A stretch of DNA of 64,000 nt, taken from contig CAVXXD010000005.1 of NCBI GenBank assembly GCA_963765625.1, positions 248,001-312,000 of the forward strand. The letters run 5' to 3'. The DNA is from CAVXXD01 sp963765625. Its GTDB lineage: Bacteria > Actinomycetota > Geothermincolia > Geothermincolales > Geothermincolaceae. The notes under the pieces are model-generated. The model did no database searches. It was not told the DNA's origin and saw only the letters and a list, made by a program, of their open reading frames with translations. The position numbers and the translations under genes are program-made. This document shows, piece after piece, positions 45,779-54,795 of the stretch; within the stretch, counting starts at the first letter, position 1; each line of letters opens with the position of its first letter.

Positions 45779-46387
45779 TCAGATCTCCAGGCTCATCTGG
45801 GACACCGGCCGGTATGACTTGCGATGCAGGAGGCATGGCCCGGCGGCGCGAAGGGCTTTCTTGTGCTGGTCGGTACAGTAACCCTTGTGGTCGCTGAACC
45901 CGTAACCGGGATAGAGGGAATTGAGGTGGCGCATGATGCGGTCCCGGGTCACCTTGGCCAGGATGGAGGCGGCGCTGATGGAGGGAAGGAGGGCGTCGCC
46001 GTGGGTGAAACCGCGCTGCGGCAGGTCCAGGCCGGGTATCTGGAACCAGTCCACCACCACCAGGTCGGGAACGACGGTGAGCCCTTCGACCGCTTCGCGC
46101 AGCGCGCGAAGGTTGGCTGCCTGCAGCCCCCAGCTGTCCACTTCTTCCGGAGAGATGATCGACCACGACCAATCCAGAGCGTGCTCCACTATAAGGCCCC
46201 AGGCCTTTTCCCGCTGGGTGGAATTGAGCACCTTGGAGTCGCGCAGGCCGGGGATGTGCACTCTCGGAGGCAGGATGACGGCGGCCGCTACCAGCGGCCC
46301 GGCCATGGCCCCGCGTCCGGCCTCGTCAACGCCGGCTAATAGATCGTAGCCCTCGGCGCGCAGGCCATTCTCGACGTCATTCTCCAT
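45779..46387 (-). CDS. rnhB: Ribonuclease HII
   Basis: Removes ribonucleotides from DNA. 202 aa with active-site Asp-Glu in GVDEAGRGAMAGPL, further acidic ligands in LVVVDWF and the SISAASILAKVTRDRIM block. Family order lepB-rnhB-yraN is kept. An unusual long loop is not evident, and the ATG is clear. Confidence 0.95.
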   Translation of the reverse strand: MENDVENGLRAEGYDLLAGVDEAGRGAMAGPLVAAAVILPPRVHIPGLRDSKVLNSTQREKAWGLIVEHALDWSWSIISPEEVDSWGLQAANLRALREAVEGLTVVPDLVVVDWFQIPGLDLPQRGFTHGDALLPSISAASILAKVTRDRIMRHLNSLYPGYGFSDHKGYCTDQHKKALRAAGPCLLHRKSYRPVSQMSLEI

Positions 46388-46399
46388 AAGATCTGTCCC

Positions 46400-47092
46400 C
46401 TATTTGATGGATCCCCAGCGGCTCGGCGGCCACCAGACGAATATGGCCCTCCCGATGATGGCCTGATACGGGACAAACCCCCAACGCCGCGAGTCGTTGG
46501 AGTTGGGGCGGTTGTCCCCCATCACCATGACCATACCTTCAGGCACCGTCCATTTTCCTTCAGGGCCGCCTTTGACTACCGTGTAACCGCTCTCGTCGAG
46601 CAGTTCTCCGTTGATGTAGACATCGCCTCCCTCCCTTACCTCCACCGTCTCGCCCGGCAGCCCGACGATTCTTTTGATGAAAGGCAGGCTGTCCTGATGG
46701 GTGATGTTGAGCACCTCGGCGATGAGGTCGAGGGAACGCGTGAAGCCGTTGCCGCCCTGCGTCCAGTTGGCGGTGTCGTTGGGGTTGAAGCGAAAGACGA
46801 TGACCTCCCCCCTCCCGGGCTCCCGAAAATGGTAGGAGGCGCGGTCAACCATGATACGATCCCCGATCATCAGGGTCGGCTCCATGGACTCGGAAGGGAT
46901 CTCGTAGGCCTTGACCACGAATGACTGGGTGTAGACGGCGATAACCAGCGCGATGATGAAGAGTACCGCTATCTCGATGGTGATGTTGAGGGCGCGGTTG
47001 CGCCAGATGGGCGTATGCTCCACGCTCCGCGGGGGCTTAGCTTCCGCTTCGCCGCCGTCCTCCGCCATCATGCCCTGATTGTCTCCGTACAT
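46400..47092 (-). CDS. lepB: Type I signal peptidase
   Basis: Cleaves signal peptides at the outer membrane face. 230 aa with one N-terminal helix (ITIEIAVLFIIALVIAVYTQ), catalytic Ser69 in IPSESMEPTL, catalytic Lys140 in FIKRIVGLPGE, and the MGDNRPNSNDSR box. It would process the repeat protein's signal peptide. It follows rplS by 12 bases. Confidence 0.96.
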   Translation of the reverse strand: MYGDNQGMMAEDGGEAEAKPPRSVEHTPIWRNRALNITIEIAVLFIIALVIAVYTQSFVVKAYEIPSESMEPTLMIGDRIMVDRASYHFREPGRGEVIVFRFNPNDTANWTQGGNGFTRSLDLIAEVLNITHQDSLPFIKRIVGLPGETVEVREGGDVYINGELLDESGYTVVKGGPEGKWTVPEGMVMVMGDNRPNSNDSRRWGFVPYQAIIGRAIFVWWPPSRWGSIK

Positions 47093-47104
47093 GGCCGGCC
47101 GCCT

Positions 47105-47452
47105 CTAGCGGAAACGCTTTTCCTTTACCTTGGCAGCCTTGCCCACTTTGCCGCGGAGGTAGTACAGCTTGGCGCGGCGGACGTCACCGTGGGTAATCAG
47201 CTCGATTTTGGAGATCATGGGAGAGTGGACCGGGAAGGTCCTCTCGACTCCCACTCCGAAAGAAGTTTTGCGCACCGTGAAGGTCTCGCGCAGGCCGCCG
47301 CCCTGACGGCGGATGACCAGCCCCTGGAAGATCTGTATCCTCTCGCGGTTGGCTTCCCTTACACGCAGGTGGACCTTGAGGGTATCGCCCGGCCGGAACT
47401 CCGGAATGTCATCCCGAAGGTACTCCGCCTCGATCATGTCTCGCATCTGCAT
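47105..47452 (-). CDS. rplS: 50S ribosomal protein L19
   Basis: 115 aa. FRPGDTLKVHLRVREANRER, FQGLVIRRQGGG and VGVERTFPVHSPMISKIE are characteristic of L19, which lies at the subunit interface. Standard position between trmD and lepB. Confidence 0.98.
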   Translation of the reverse strand: MQMRDMIEAEYLRDDIPEFRPGDTLKVHLRVREANRERIQIFQGLVIRRQGGGLRETFTVRKTSFGVGVERTFPVHSPMISKIELITHGDVRRAKLYYLRGKVGKAAKVKEKRFR

Positions 47453-47507
47453 TTCATCACCTTCCTATTTTCACAAAATACTATCATCCACTAAACCGGG
47501 CTCGTTT

Positions 47508-48218
47508 TCAAGCATTTCCCTCGTTAATAAGGTCGGGCCGCATCTGGCGGGTGGCGCGGCGGGACTCTTCCTCACGCCACCTGGCGATCTCTCCGTGGTG
47601 CCCCGAGAGCAGCACTTCCGGGACCTTCCAGCCCCGGTAGTCCGCCGGCCGGGTGTACTGCGGGTACTCCAGGTCTCCCGCGGTGAAAGATTCGCGCCCC
47701 AGCGACTCGGGATTGCTCATGACCCCCGGGAGCAACCGGGTCACCCCTTCCACCAGGACCAGCGCGGCTGCCTCCCCCCCGGCCAGGACGTAATCGCCGA
47801 TGGAGACGGAGTCGGTACAGAGATACTCGCGTACCCTCTCGTCCACTCCTTCGTAACGGCCGCAGATGATGGCCAGCCGCTCCTCCTTCGCCAGCTCTTC
47901 CAGCAGGGTCTGGTCGAGTCGCCGGCCGCGCGGAGTGGTGAGGATCACCCTCACTTCGCTCTTGAGGCGGTCCAGTTCTTCCGGCCCATAACCCAGCACG
48001 CCCTGAACGGCCTCGAAGATGGGCTCGGGTTTCATGACCATGCCCGGACCTCCCCCGAAGGGGGCGTCATCGGTCTGCAGGTGGCGGCCTTCCGCGTAGG
48101 CACGGATGTCGTGCACCCCTACCTCGGCCAGTCCGTTCTCCCGCGCCTTGCCCAGCAGGCTCTCCCGTAGAGGGGCTTCCAGCATGCCCGGGAAGATGGT
48201 GAAGATATCGATTCGCAT
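47508..48218 (-). CDS. trmD: tRNA (guanine37-N1)-methyltransferase TrmD
   Basis: Methylates G37 next to the anticodon, using SAM, to prevent frameshifting. 236 aa; SPOUT trefoil knot region with DAPFGGGPGMVMKPEPIF, ICGRYEGVDERV and SIGDYVLAGGEAAALVLVE. The start is four bases after rimM, the usual partner. Confidence 0.98.
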   Translation of the reverse strand: MRIDIFTIFPGMLEAPLRESLLGKARENGLAEVGVHDIRAYAEGRHLQTDDAPFGGGPGMVMKPEPIFEAVQGVLGYGPEELDRLKSEVRVILTTPRGRRLDQTLLEELAKEERLAIICGRYEGVDERVREYLCTDSVSIGDYVLAGGEAAALVLVEGVTRLLPGVMSNPESLGRESFTAGDLEYPQYTRPADYRGWKVPEVLLSGHHGEIARWREEESRRATRQMRPDLINEGNA

Positions 48219-48222
48219 CTTT

Positions 48223-48735
48223 TCACTCCAAAAGCCCCGGCAGGGGCTCGATGACCATCACGCCCTCCTCCAGCCGCACTTCGCGGATGACGTCCCGGAT
48301 GAGGGGGATTAGCGATTCCCGCCCGCCTTCACCCTTGACGATGAGGACGTCGTTGGAGCCGGTGACCAGGATGTCCTCGACCAGGCCGAGATCCTCCCCA
48401 GCGATGGTCTCTACCCGCAGGCCCAGCAACTGGTGTTCCCAGAAGGTGTCCGGCGGGGGCGGCCCCACTTCTTCCTCGGTGATCCACAACTCGCGGCCTT
48501 TCAGGGCGAGGGCCTCGTCGCGGTCGTCGACACCGGAGAACTTCACGTGCAGACAGCCCGGAACCGGCTTGATCTCTTCGATTTTAAGCCGCCGGTTGGC
48601 CCCTTCCAGGATAAGGGTGTTGCCTGGCGTGAAGCGGAGCGGGTTTTCGCTGGTCACCGCCACTTTCACCCACCCCTTCAGCCCGTGGGGCTGTATGACC
48701 TTACCGGCGATGATGAAATGCATGAGTGTGGGCAC
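48223..48735 (-). CDS. rimM: Ribosome maturation factor RimM
   Basis: Assists 16S rRNA 3' domain processing and binds S19. 170 aa: N-terminal barrel (AGKVIQPHGLKGWVKVA) and C-terminal PRC-barrel (DTFWEHQLLGLRVE, GSNDVLIVKGEGGRESLIPL). Order rpsP-KH-rimM-trmD-rplS is the standard one. Confidence 0.96.
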   Translation of the reverse strand: MPTLMHFIIAGKVIQPHGLKGWVKVAVTSENPLRFTPGNTLILEGANRRLKIEEIKPVPGCLHVKFSGVDDRDEALALKGRELWITEEEVGPPPPDTFWEHQLLGLRVETIAGEDLGLVEDILVTGSNDVLIVKGEGGRESLIPLIRDVIREVRLEEGVMVIEPLPGLLE

Positions 48736-48756
48736 CCCCAGGGGGGCGCAGCCCGC

Positions 48757-48999
48757 TTAGTCCATTATCTCGACGATGGCGTTGAGGCCTTCCCTCACCG
48801 CGGCGGCCTTGATCAGGGTGCGCATGGCCTGGGCGGTACGCCCGTTTTTGCCGATGACCCTGCCGATGTCCTCCTGGCCCACCCGCAACTGCAGGATCAT
48901 GGACCTCTCGCCCTCGACTACTTCAACCTCGACCTGGCTGGGGTCGTCCACCAGGGCCTTGGCCATGTATTCCAGCAAGTCTTTCATCTTGTCTTCCAC
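48757..48999 (-). CDS. khpA: KH-domain RNA-binding protein (KhpA/YlqC)
   Basis: 80-aa single KH domain with the GxxG loop in VIGKNGRTAQAMRTL. Binds RNA, in some Gram-positives as a partner of KhpB. The ATG overlaps the rpsP stop by one base. Confidence 0.95.
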   Translation of the reverse strand: MEDKMKDLLEYMAKALVDDPSQVEVEVVEGERSMILQLRVGQEDIGRVIGKNGRTAQAMRTLIKAAAVREGLNAIVEIMD

Positions 49000-49334
49000 T
49001 ATTGCTCCCCTTCCTCATTCGGGCTCTTGGCTTCACTCGAGCTTTTCGGGCTGCTCCCGGTGCCGGCGCCGCCGGCGCCTTCCTCGAAGCGCTGCCAGAC
49101 ACCCTTGATCTTCAGCAACTGCTTGACCGGCTCGCTGGGCTGGGCCCCTTTCTTCAACCAATCCAGGGCCTTGTCTTCGTCTATCTCGATCAGGGAAGGG
49201 TTAGGCCGCGGGTCGTACTGCCCCAGGTTCTCGATGAAACGGCCGTCCCGGGGGCTGCGGGAGTCGGCCACTACGACGCGGTAGCATGGCTTCTTGGTCG
49301 TTCCCATCCTGCGTAATCTTATCCTTACTGCCAA
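48999..49334 (-). CDS. rpsP: 30S ribosomal protein S16
   Basis: 111 aa; MAVRIRLRRMGTTKKPCYRV is diagnostic. The core ends near residue 80, and a Ser/Glu-rich tail of about 30 residues follows, as in other Actinomycetota. Confidence 0.98.
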   Translation of the reverse strand: MAVRIRLRRMGTTKKPCYRVVVADSRSPRDGRFIENLGQYDPRPNPSLIEIDEDKALDWLKKGAQPSEPVKQLLKIKGVWQRFEEGAGGAGTGSSPKSSSEAKSPNEEGEQ

Positions 49335-49421
49335 AGGTTCCGTCCTCCTTTCAATCGGACTATCGTGTTCGCTTTCGCGACAGTTGCGCCTATATGCGCC
49401 TAAACATTATACATCCTCTTC

Positions 49422-50750
49422 TCACATCTGGAAGGGGAACATCTTGCCCATCTGTTTTCCCGACATCTTGCCCATCTGTTTGACCATCTTCTGCATCTGC
49501 TGAAACTGCTGCAGGAGACGGTTGACTTCGGTGGTGGAGGTGCCGCTGCCAGCGGCGATCCGCCGCTTGCGGCTGGCCCCGAGGATCTGGGGGTTGCGCC
49601 GCTCTTCCGGGGTCATGGAGAGTATCATGGCCTCGATGCGCTTGATCTGGTCGTCGTCCACCTTGAGATTCTTCAACTTGGAAGAAGAGATCCCGGGGAT
49701 CATCCCGAGGATCTGGTCGAGAGGCCCCATCTTCTTCAATTGGGCCATCTGGTCGAGGAAGTCCTCCAGGTTGAACTGCTGCTTGCGTAGCTTTTCCTCC
49801 AGCTCCCGGGCCTTCTCTTCGTCGTATCCCTCCTGGGCCTTGTCGATGAGGGTGAGCAGATCGCCCATGCCCAGGATGCGGGAGGCCATGCGGTCGGGGT
49901 AGAAGGGCTCGAGGTCCTCGAGCTTCTCGCCCACGCCGGCGAACTTGATGGGCTTGCCGGTGACCGACTTGATGGAGAGGGCGGCGCCGCCGCGGGAGTC
50001 GCCGTCCAGCTTGGTGAGGATGATGCCGTCGAAGTCCACCTTCTGGAGGAAGGTCTCGGCCACGTTGACGGCGTCCTGGCCGGTCATGGCGTCGACCACC
50101 AGCATGATCTCGTGGGGCTTGACCCGGTCCTTGACCCGGACCAGCTCGTCCATCATGTCCTCGTCGATGTGGAGGCGCCCGGCCGTGTCGATGATCACCG
50201 TGTCGTAGCCCTCACGGGTAGCGCGCTTTACCGCGTCCTGCGCGATCTGCTCCGGCTTGGCCTCACGGTCGGAGTGGACCTCCACCTCGATGCGCTCACC
50301 CAGCTTCTCCAGCTGGTCGATGGCGGCCGGGCGGTAGATGTCCGCGGCCACCAGAAGGGGGTGGCGCCCGCCCGCTTTGAGGTTGCGGGCCAGCTTGGCC
50401 GCGGCGGTGGTCTTACCGGAGCCCTGCAGGCCCACCAGCATGATTATGCTGGGCGGGTGCCCGGCGAAGTTGATGGTCGCGTTGGTGGAGCCGAGCAGGG
50501 TGGTCAATTCCTCGTCGACGATCTTGATGACCTGCTGGGCCGGGGTGAGGGAACGAAGGACGTCCTGGCCCACCGCCCTCTCTTTCACGTGGTTGGTGAA
50601 CTCCTTGACCACTTTGAAGTTGACGTCGGCCTCCAGCAGGGCCAGGCGTATCTCTCGCGCCACTTCCTCCACGTGCTTGTCGGAGAGCTTGGCGTGGCCG
50701 CGCAGCTTTTTGAAGATGTCCTGCATGCGGTCGCTCAGGCTGTCAAACAT
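49422..50750 (-). CDS. ffh: Signal recognition particle GTPase Ffh
   Basis: Binds 4.5S RNA and signal sequences for co-translational targeting. 442 aa: N domain, G domain (GLQGSGKTTAAAKLA, DTAGRLHID, TKLDGDSRGG), and Met-rich M domain (QQMQKMVKQMGKMSGKQMGK). The 87-base gap to rpsP has no gene. No SRP RNA gene was found nearby. Confidence 0.98.
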   Translation of the reverse strand: MFDSLSDRMQDIFKKLRGHAKLSDKHVEEVAREIRLALLEADVNFKVVKEFTNHVKERAVGQDVLRSLTPAQQVIKIVDEELTTLLGSTNATINFAGHPPSIIMLVGLQGSGKTTAAAKLARNLKAGGRHPLLVAADIYRPAAIDQLEKLGERIEVEVHSDREAKPEQIAQDAVKRATREGYDTVIIDTAGRLHIDEDMMDELVRVKDRVKPHEIMLVVDAMTGQDAVNVAETFLQKVDFDGIILTKLDGDSRGGAALSIKSVTGKPIKFAGVGEKLEDLEPFYPDRMASRILGMGDLLTLIDKAQEGYDEEKARELEEKLRKQQFNLEDFLDQMAQLKKMGPLDQILGMIPGISSSKLKNLKVDDDQIKRIEAMILSMTPEERRNPQILGASRKRRIAAGSGTSTTEVNRLLQQFQQMQKMVKQMGKMSGKQMGKMFPFQM

Positions 50751-50821
50751 GTCCTCACCACGTCTTTTTTCATGATTGAATCGAAACCGTCAAAATATAT
50801 AGATTATAGGAAGGGGCTGGC

Positions 50822-52252
50822 CTAGTCAAACAAGGCGTGGGCGAAAGCCGACGGGTCGAAGGCGTAGAGGTCGGTCATCTTCTCCCCCACCCCGACGAGC
50901 TTGATGGGAATGCCCAGGGCGCGCTGTATGGCGATGACGATGCCTCCTTTGGCGGTACCGTCCAGCTTGGTAAGGGCCACCCCGGTCAGGTCGATAGTCT
51001 CCTGGAAGAGCTTGGCCTGCACCAGGCCGTTCTGGCCGGTGGTGGCGTCCAGCACCAGCAGGGTCTCGGTGACCGCGGCTTCCTTGCCCGCCACCCGCTT
51101 TATCTTTTTCAACTCTTCCATCAGGTTGACCTTGGTGTGCAGGCGGCCGGCGGTGTCCACGATGACCACGTCCATGTTGCGCGCCTTGGCCGACTGCACG
51201 GCGTCGAAAGCCACGGCGGCGGCGTCGGCGCCGGGGCGATGCTTGACGGTGTGCACCCCGACGCGGTCACCCCAGATCTCCAGCTGTTCGATGCCCGCGG
51301 CGCGAAAGGTGTCGCCCGCGGCCAGCATGACCCGCCCGCCCTGGGAGCGCAGCATGTAAGCAAGCTTGGCGATGGTAGTGGTCTTGCCGACGCCGTTGAC
51401 GCCCACCACCAGCCAGACGCTGAGGCCGTCGGGGGCGTACTGCAACGGCCGGCTCTCCATAGTCAGGGCGGCCTCTATCTCTTCCCGGAAGGCCTGCATA
51501 GCCAGATCGGGATCCTTGATATTGTCGCGGGCGATGCGCTCGCGCAACTCCGTAGTGAGGTCCATGGTCATCTCCACCCCGACATCGGCGCCGATGAGGA
51601 TGTTCTCCATCTCCTCCCAGAAGTCTTCGTCGAAGCGACGCCTGGCCATGGCTCGCGAGAGGGGGTTGATCCAGGAGCGGCGGCTCCGGGTGAGGCCTTC
51701 GCGCATGCGAGCTTCCGGCTCGGGCTCAATGCCCGCCTCGGAAAAAGACGCGGTGGCTTCCTCGACTTCGAGGGCCCCCTCCGGCTCCTCCTCCGGCACC
51801 GCGGCCATGGCCTGGCGAGCCAGGTCATCCTCGTCTATCTCAACCGGAGCCACTTCGCCTTCCGCCATCTCTTCGAAGATGGATTCCGGGCCGGCCGCTT
51901 CGTCCATAAGTTCGGGTCCAAGCGCCGAAGGCTGCTCTCCGGTCTCCTCCTCATAATCCTCGCGGAGTAGCTCCTCCACTTCCTCCTCGATGATCTCCTC
52001 GATGACCGGATCGTCCTCGTGCTCGGCCGCCAGGGCCTGGCGCGCCAGTTCGTCTTCGTCTATCTCGACCGGAGCCACTTCGCCTTCCGCCATCTCTTCG
52101 AAGATGGACTCTGGGCCGGCCGCTTCGCCGGCTTCCGCCTTCTCTTCCTTCAAGCGCTGCTTATCCTGCTTCTGGCGGGCTTTCTCCTCGGCCCGGGCCT
52201 GCTTTTCGGCCTCCTTGCGCTTTCTTGCCTCTTCCCTGCTCTCTTTGGCCAT
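50822..52252 (-). CDS. ftsY: Signal recognition particle receptor FtsY with duplicated acidic N-domain segment
   Basis: Membrane receptor for SRP. 476 aa: a Lys/Glu-rich start, an acidic A domain to about residue 190, then the NG GTPase (GVNGVGKTTTIAKLA, DTAGRLHTK, TKLDGTAKGG). The A domain contains a 34-residue segment twice (residues 43-76 and 118-151, beginning EAAGPESIFEEMAEGEVAPV) with two differences. The A domain is variable in the family and helps membrane binding. Adjacent ffh gives the full protein SRP pathway. Confidence 0.97.
   Translation of the reverse strand: MAKESREEARKRKEAEKQARAEEKARQKQDKQRLKEEKAEAGEAAGPESIFEEMAEGEVAPVEIDEDELARQALAAEHEDDPVIEEIIEEEVEELLREDYEEETGEQPSALGPELMDEAAGPESIFEEMAEGEVAPVEIDEDDLARQAMAAVPEEEPEGALEVEEATASFSEAGIEPEPEARMREGLTRSRRSWINPLSRAMARRRFDEDFWEEMENILIGADVGVEMTMDLTTELRERIARDNIKDPDLAMQAFREEIEAALTMESRPLQYAPDGLSVWLVVGVNGVGKTTTIAKLAYMLRSQGGRVMLAAGDTFRAAGIEQLEIWGDRVGVHTVKHRPGADAAAVAFDAVQSAKARNMDVVIVDTAGRLHTKVNLMEELKKIKRVAGKEAAVTETLLVLDATTGQNGLVQAKLFQETIDLTGVALTKLDGTAKGGIVIAIQRALGIPIKLVGVGEKMTDLYAFDPSAFAHALFD
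51800..52126. repeat. 102-bp direct repeat within ftsY
   Basis: Two units, 51800-51901 and 52025-52126, coding for the duplicated acidic segment of FtsY. In frame and nearly identical at protein level, so probably a recent internal duplication. Confidence 0.8.
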
Positions 52253-52287
52253 GTATTTCTCCGTTTCGTTGACGGCTTCACACCGTT

Positions 52288-53901
52288 TTATTGCCCGCTG
52301 GCTGTATTCGTATTCCTGTAGGATACCAGCAGTTGGGTAAATCCGGTATCCAGGATGGGTGAGGAAGGCACCTGGAAATCACCCGGTGTGAACCCCCCCT
52401 CGGTGGTGGTGGCGAACTCGAAGGATGCCTCGAGGGTATGACCTTCCTTCCCTGCCACGATGAAGAAGGCGCGCTGTATGCTCCCGGGTCCGCCCGGCCG
52501 CAGGCCCAGGGGATACCAGGCGGCCCGCTTTTCTTCCGGGCTGCCGTTCACCGGAAAGGTGGTGACGTCGGGGACCCGCATCACCAGGTGATCCAGGGGC
52601 ACGCCGTGCTTCATGAAGTAATACTGGAGGGGCACCAGGAGATAGTCGACGTCGGAGTAGACGACGTCGCCCTCCTGCAGCTTGTCCTTTAAGAAAAGGG
52701 TTATTGTCTCTGCGTCCCGAGTGGTGTTGTTGGTGTATTTCCCGAACTCGTCCTTCTGGTAGGCGGTGCGGCCGGCGATGGTCAGGGAAGAGAGAATCAG
52801 GGTCAGGACCACCAGCAGGGCGCAAGCCACCGGTGCGCTCACCCATGGGGCGCTCCGGCCATGTCTGAACAGGCGCTCCGCCGCGTACCTGGCTGCGTAG
52901 ACCAGGCCGGCAGAGGCGCAGATGAAGTAGAGGGGCAGGAGTGGCAGCCAGTTGCGGGCGAATGGTAGCACCTGCTGCACGTTCAGCATAATGAAGCACC
53001 AGGCGATGACGATGAGGGGCAGGTTGACGGGGAACTTCGAAACACGCCGGTGGAAGACGAGCGCCACCCCGAAGCCGAGCAGGAAGAGGACGGCGACGGG
53101 CGCCGGTATCATAACGTTCCAGCCGGACCACATGTCATAGATATTGCCGGGCAGACCGTCGACGAACTCCGCCCGGGTCAGTGAGGCGACGTAGGTGTTG
53201 TTGGTCACCGAGGAGAGGCCGTCGTTGACGATCACCGGGAGGTAGAGCAGGGCCACGGCCACGGCGATCACCGCGGCGGCCGCGGCAAGCTTGAGCACGA
53301 GGGCCGTTCTGTCGCCTGGCTCGGCTTCTCTCAGTCCGGACCAGGCCAGCCAGATGAAGACGGGCGGAAAGAAGTAGAGCGTGGTGGGAAGGGCGTAGAA
53401 GCAGAGGATGGCGGAAATGGCGAAGCCCGCCCACCCCAGGGCTTTGCGGCCGCGCAGGACGGTCACGGCCGAGAGGATCATGGTCAGAAAGAAGAAGGCC
53501 TGGGTGGTGAAGCCCCTGGCCTGGGTGGTCAGGTCGATGAGCTGGGAGCAAGGCACGACCATCGCCAGGGCCAGCAGGGCGGCATGCTTGTTGTAGAGCT
53601 TCCGGGCGACCAGGTAGACGGCGGGGAGCAGCAGGATCCCGAAAACGAGCGAGGGCAGGCGGATGGCCCAGGGCTGGTTGCCCAGCAGGCCCGAGGTGAT
53701 GTGGGAGAAGAAAGTGTTGAGCAGGTGGTTGTTGGGCCAGGGGTAATGAGAAAGCCCCACCGAGAGGGGGTGTGAGACGAAGGCAATGTAAGTGAGTGAC
53801 TCCTCATAGTGCATGGGTTGAAAGACGTAGCCGATGCGCATGGCCACACCGATGACGAACAGGGTTGCAGCCGTGACGCGGTGAGCGGGGTTTTCTTTCA
53901 T
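52288..53901 (-). CDS. GT-C-type membrane glycosyltransferase (mannosyltransferase-like)
   Basis: 537 aa with about ten membrane helices, an N-terminal extracytoplasmic loop carrying acidic HYEESLTYIAF where the PMT/ArnT group has its catalytic DE, and a C-terminal soluble part. Probably uses a polyprenyl-phosphate sugar at the outer face; the sugar is unknown. I use the ATG of MKENPAHR because TATAAT lies exactly six bases before it and no ribosome-binding site is present, a leaderless pattern; the longer upstream frame overlaps the divergent plus-strand gene. Confidence 0.75.
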   Translation of the reverse strand: MKENPAHRVTAATLFVIGVAMRIGYVFQPMHYEESLTYIAFVSHPLSVGLSHYPWPNNHLLNTFFSHITSGLLGNQPWAIRLPSLVFGILLLPAVYLVARKLYNKHAALLALAMVVPCSQLIDLTTQARGFTTQAFFFLTMILSAVTVLRGRKALGWAGFAISAILCFYALPTTLYFFPPVFIWLAWSGLREAEPGDRTALVLKLAAAAAVIAVAVALLYLPVIVNDGLSSVTNNTYVASLTRAEFVDGLPGNIYDMWSGWNVMIPAPVAVLFLLGFGVALVFHRRVSKFPVNLPLIVIAWCFIMLNVQQVLPFARNWLPLLPLYFICASAGLVYAARYAAERLFRHGRSAPWVSAPVACALLVVLTLILSSLTIAGRTAYQKDEFGKYTNNTTRDAETITLFLKDKLQEGDVVYSDVDYLLVPLQYYFMKHGVPLDHLVMRVPDVTTFPVNGSPEEKRAAWYPLGLRPGGPGSIQRAFFIVAGKEGHTLEASFEFATTTEGGFTPGDFQVPSSPILDTGFTQLLVSYRNTNTASGQ

Positions 53902-53907
53902 GAAAAT

Positions 53908-53913
53908 ATTATA
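53908..53913 (-). promoter_or_regulatory. -10 box of a probable leaderless promoter
   Basis: TATAAT, then six bases (ATTTTC), then the ATG of the glycosyltransferase. With transcription starting at or next to the A of the ATG there is no 5' leader. On the opposite strand TGATACAAT at 53951-53959 is an extended -10 for the divergent gene. Confidence 0.55.
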
Positions 53914-54000
53914 CTGCGCGGGAGCTTGCCCCTCCTGCCCGGGTAGCGCGTGATACAATTTTAATCGCTTTTCGCTCGAGGGAAAATGGAGGTCCGGATG

Positions 54001-54795
54001 ATGAACTGGAAGTGGCTGGGAAACTGGAGGACGGCAGCCGAGTCCATGGGGATAGTGGCCGTGATGATCGGCTTGAAGCTGGCCGTCCACTACCTGGGGT
54101 GGGAGTTCATCAGCGTCAATTCCCTGTTCACCAGCGTCATCGGCGGGGCCATCTTCCTGTTCAGCCTGATCCTGGCCGGCACCCTGGCCGACTTCAAGGA
54201 GGGAGAGAAGTTCCCGGCTGAACTGGTAGCTGCGTGCGAAGGAATCTTCAGGGATGGGCAGTTCGTCAAGGCTACCCACCGGGAGTTCGACCTGGAGAGG
54301 CTGCGGTCGACCATCCTGGGAGTAATCGACGGCTTCGCCTCCGACGCCGGCGACCTGGACTCGCGCCTGGCCCTCAAGGCTCTGGAAGAGCTGCAGGACT
54401 CCTTCCTGGAGATGGAGGCGCTGGGGATGCCGCCCAACTACATCATCCGGTTGAGGACGGAGGAGGGCAACATCCGCAAAGGCCTGCTGCGTATGTACTA
54501 CATCCAGCAGACGTCGTTCCTGCCCCTGGCCTACACCCTGGTAAAGTCGCTGGTGGGACTGCTGCTGGGGATACTGCTCTTCACCGAGATGGAGCCACTT
54601 TCCAACTCGTTGATCATCAGCGCCTTCCTGGTTTTCCTCTTCGTCTACGTATTGCGCATCCTGCATCTGCTGGACCAGCCCTTCCGAGCCCGGGAGCGCA
54701 CCAGGAACGACGTCAGCCTCTTCCTGCTGGACGAGTTCCGCGTAAGGCTGGAAACAGCAGGCGCAGAGGCGTCTCAGGAGCATCTCCGAGGATAG
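54001..54795 (+). CDS. Bestrophin-like four-helix membrane protein
   Basis: About 264 aa from the second of two adjacent ATGs, seven bases after GGAGGT. Two helices near the N-terminus (GIVAVMIGLKLAVHYLGW, LFTSVIGGAIFLFSLILAG), a cytoplasmic charged region of about 120 residues, then two more (AYTLVKSLVGLLLGILLF, ISAFLVFLFVYVLRIL). This layout resembles bestrophin-like/DUF4239 proteins; ion-channel activity is speculation. It is the only plus-strand gene between 0 and 58 kb, divergent from the glycosyltransferase. Confidence 0.65.
   Translation: MNWKWLGNWRTAAESMGIVAVMIGLKLAVHYLGWEFISVNSLFTSVIGGAIFLFSLILAGTLADFKEGEKFPAELVAACEGIFRDGQFVKATHREFDLERLRSTILGVIDGFASDAGDLDSRLALKALEELQDSFLEMEALGMPPNYIIRLRTEEGNIRKGLLRMYYIQQTSFLPLAYTLVKSLVGLLLGILLFTEMEPLSNSLIISAFLVFLFVYVLRILHLLDQPFRARERTRNDVSLFLLDEFRVRLETAGAEASQEHLRG

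Noticed and set aside
45777..46172. N-terminal extension of the YraN frame
   Set aside because: Lies entirely over rnhB in another frame, Arg/Pro-rich and without homology; the ATG at 45776 gives the family start.
53902..54783. 294-codon upstream extension of the glycosyltransferase frame
   Set aside because: Antisense to the well-supported plus-strand membrane protein; a TATAAT directly before the inner ATG explains the real start.
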